Assembly (NCBI GenBank): GCA_038502055.1
Contig: JAXRKN010000039.1
Coordinates: 4,526,001 to 4,590,000 of the forward strand
DNA: 64,000 nucleotides
DNA from: Tanytarsus gracilentus
Lineage: Eukaryota > Arthropoda > Insecta > Diptera > Chironomidae
Direction of reading: 5' to 3'
Shown: positions 61,387-64,000 of the stretch, piece after piece
Layout of the letters: each line of letters starts with the position of its first letter
How positions within the stretch are numbered: position 1 is the first letter of the stretch
Translations under genes and position numbers: made by a program
Notes under the pieces: generated by a model
Databases searched by the model: none
Told to the model about the DNA's origin: nothing
The model's input: the letters and a program-made list of their open reading frames with translations, nothing else

Positions 61387-63251
61387 ACTTTATTAATATT
61401 TTCCTTCATCTCATAAGCAAAACACAAATTGAATGATGGACTTCTGTTTAAGTGAAAGTGGCTGTTTTTAGTCAAAAGATTTATTTTTTATCCAAACAAA
61501 CATTTTAATATTAGAGAATGGCTTTTGAATTCGAAATCAACTCGCATTTTTAGCACCGCCATAAAAATCACTCTGAATAATCATGGCAGCATAAAACTCA
61601 TGCTGGCAAAGTAAAAGTATTATAAAGATGTTAAATGCAATTACGAGCTGTGCGTATAGAGACGTGAGGGAAAGCTTAACGTTGGAAATATTTTTATTAT
61701 TTACTTTTCATATTTGACAATGACGATGAAATTCCATCCTCTAATTTCGACTCGCTCCTCTCACTCACTAATTGATGCATAATGCTCAACAAATTTACCT
61801 TCTCAGCTACCGCTTACATGATGATGCTATTGCCGTGTTTAAGAAAGAATTTTAAAAGCAAATAGTCATCATCACATGTTGAAATTTAATTTATCGTGAA
61901 AGACATTCTTTGAGAGATTTACAGTAGTTAGATGCTGTTAGCTTTAAAAATTTCTTAAATGTGGGAAAATTTCGTACTGAATTTTATTGCTCGAAGAAGT
62001 TCCTTCCTTCTTAAAATCACAATCCTTTCTAAGCCAAATTAAAATCGACCTCCATGGTCCACTTAAAATTATTCTTAAATCAGCATATTCGCCTCCGTCT
62101 AATCCTTAACGGAAAAAACCGCATTTTCTTCTACATCAAATTATCAATTTTAATTGAACGACTCGAATATAATATAAGGAAGAACGATAATCAGAATAGC
62201 ACCTCAGGAGCTTTTAAATAAATTCATATTAAGATGAGAGAGAAATTAGAGCAGACGCTTCAAGTCTTTTTCTTCATAATAATGATTTCAGGCGCTAAAG
62301 AACGGAGAGAGAGAAAAACGGCTACTGCAAAAATAACGAGATGAAAAAAATTGTTCTTGAAAGCCTTGCGAGAGAGGAGTATGCGATTAAAGACAACGGA
62401 CTATAATCGTAACAGATGTTTTTGCTGCTTATAGCTTGATTGCAGCATTTTCAATCTCTTTTATCTCCTTTATATACTTGAATTTCATTGCAAGCTAGGG
62501 CGGGACACTAAAAGCTTAAAATTTAATTTTAATTTTGCAAAAATATTTTTTTTATTTCAAAAATGATTTTAAATTCAAATCTCGAGTGACGCACCCTTGA
62601 TGAAGCAGTGATTTAGCAACCGGAGAACGACGAAAAAACTTCTTGCTTCCTCAGTTTAAAAACATTTCGAGAAATTTGCAATTTAATTATAGATATTACA
62701 GATTGCATGATATACGGCTGAATGCATTTGTAAATTATTCAACTTTTGCTACCTGTGTACGTATGCAGTGCCCGCTAATCATTTATTATTATTCCACTCG
62801 TAATCCAAGTCTCTTAAGTCGCTCCAGAAAACAGGTGCAAGTTATATATTTTTTTGTGTCGAACGGAAGGGCAAGAAGAAGGAAGAAAATCAATTTCAAT
62901 CAATTTTGAGGTTTTTGTGGTGGTGTAAAAAATGTTTGTAGGAATTTTAGGATTGTACGTTTGGGGATTTTGGCGGAGCTTAGGTGAGATTTTACAGATA
63001 CATAGCTTTAGGGATTTAAGTCGCTTTTTGATGGATTGTTTTGAGACATTATTAGCGTAAACAACAAGTTTTGTTTAAATAAATTTTAACTTTTTGAATT
63101 CGCATCTTAAATTTTTCTCCCAAGTCATAAACACCATCCACATGCTCCTTTATCACGATTTAAACTCAATTTATGTAACACATGCAATAAATGTCACTTT
63201 AAATTATTCTGTGTTGGCCCACCAGCCTCATAAATTCTTCATAAAGATTGT

Positions 63252-63260
63252 CATCCCTTG
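63252..63260 (-). repeat. Single CATCCCTTG end
   Basis: An isolated copy of the 9-bp terminal word without a visible partner. It may be chance or a decayed end. Confidence 0.2.
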
Positions 63261-64000
63261 TTGTCGCTTTCAACCTCAGAAAAAAATTATGATGTCAACA
63301 GAAAAATTCTTTTAGAACCAAAAGGCTTCATTGATTGGGGTTAAATGCGTTCGAATCTTCTTATTTTTCTCTAAGGTGCCTTTCCAGCGGTGATTTATGA
63401 CTTTATGAGAGTGAGAAAAAAAGCGAGAGTGAAAGAGAGACAAAGCGGATATTGCAGCAAAAAAAATATATCTCGGCAAGATCAAATTTCTTGTGTGGAG
63501 AGGCGAAAAATTTTCTTCTTCTTCATCAGCGATGCTCGTTATGCGCGAGAAGAAGAGGAAGAGAAAAAATTTTATAAAAAGGCAGCGAAAAACTTCATGT
63601 TGATGTCTTTATTTTCAAAGAATGCTCTTTTCTTCTTGTGATGTAAAAAGGAAGTCTGCGAGTTTTCTTTGATGCCTTTATGGCACCTCATTTGAACCCA
63701 AAAAAGTGCTTAGGGGGATTTAAAAGATTTTTCCCGTCGTGGGTGTGCGTTTGAAAATGTCATCAGCAATTTGTTGAGTGATTGAGCCAATTTTTTAGAT
63801 TCAATTTCTGTCCAATTTAAATTTGATTTAAAAATCACTATAAAAAAATTTAAATCTCTCTTTACAAAAATTCATTTAATTAAATTCCGAAATCTCTCAG
63901 GTTAACAGCTCAGCATTGTTGTGAGATAAAAGTCGAGATTTATTTTTAGATGTTCTATTGAGCTTCTCCATATCAGACATTGATTGATTAGACTTAATAT

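Larger units (their letters stand above)
59205..64000. other. Intergenic, no gene supported
   Basis: AT-rich DNA to the window end. Frames of up to about 88 codons lack domains and splice context. It contains the 96-bp CAAGGGATG element at 61291 and a single motif copy at 63252. Purine-rich stretches occur near 62300-62340 and 63395-63590. Confidence 0.45.

Noticed and set aside
63340..63370. GCGTTCGAATCTTC, resembling a tRNA B box
   Set aside because: No matching A box and no cloverleaf stems around it.
1..64000. CRISPR arrays, operons, bacterial-type promoters or ribosome binding sites
   Set aside because: The window is clearly eukaryotic with spliced genes, and no regularly spaced repeats of CRISPR type are present.

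Overview
The window looks like nuclear DNA from an insect, most likely a nematoceran fly (midge or mosquito-like). It is strongly AT-rich, has small GT-AG introns inside compact genes, and encodes insect-type glutathione S-transferases (Delta- and Epsilon-like), a Neprilysin-like M13 protein and a Dpr-family immunoglobulin receptor. I worked from sequence alone: family assignments rest on motif recognition, and exon models on splice sites plus reading-frame continuity. No database search was possible.

Layout. From 2.7 to 5.2 kb two GST genes stand head to head (minus 2757-3626, plus 3892-5148) around a 265-bp shared promoter with four GATAA motifs. From 8.1 to 10.5 kb lies a secreted M13 (neprilysin) family gene whose zinc-binding HExxH motif is replaced, so it is probably a pseudoprotease. 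From 11.3 to 15.2 kb a second head-to-head pair encodes two divergent BTB-BACK-PHR-like proteins (minus 11298-13413, plus 13851-15196) separated by 437 bp. At 16.4-18.5 kb lies a third GST, Delta-like. All three GSTs share their last two intron positions.

From 18.5 to 39.4 kb the DNA is gene-poor. It holds two degraded coding-looking stretches (19.7-20.1 kb minus; 21.3-21.6 kb plus), a Foldback-like element with about 210-bp inverted arms made of short repeats (28992-29850), and a 725-bp hAT transposon derivative with an exact 8-bp target-site duplication and a broken transposase remnant (31056-31780). From 39.4 to 54.5 kb one large gene encodes a Dpr-type two-Ig-domain cell-surface protein of 495 residues in eight coding exons, with introns up to 5.8 kb. 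A splice acceptor just upstream of its start shows that at least one further 5' noncoding exon lies upstream, so part of the gene-poor stretch is probably its first intron. From 54.5 kb to the end no gene is supported, but a 530-bp near-perfect inverted repeat with a loop of only 28 bp (58675-59204) could fold into a long hairpin RNA.

The genes do not form one pathway. GSTs serve detoxification, the M13 protein is secreted, the BTB pair may be Cullin-3 adaptors, and Dpr is a neuronal recognition molecule. The less ordinary content is the set of inverted-repeat structures: the Foldback-like element, the long hairpin, the hAT element, and a small recurring motif, CAAGGGATG paired with CATCCCTTG, which may mark a family of very short nonautonomous elements.
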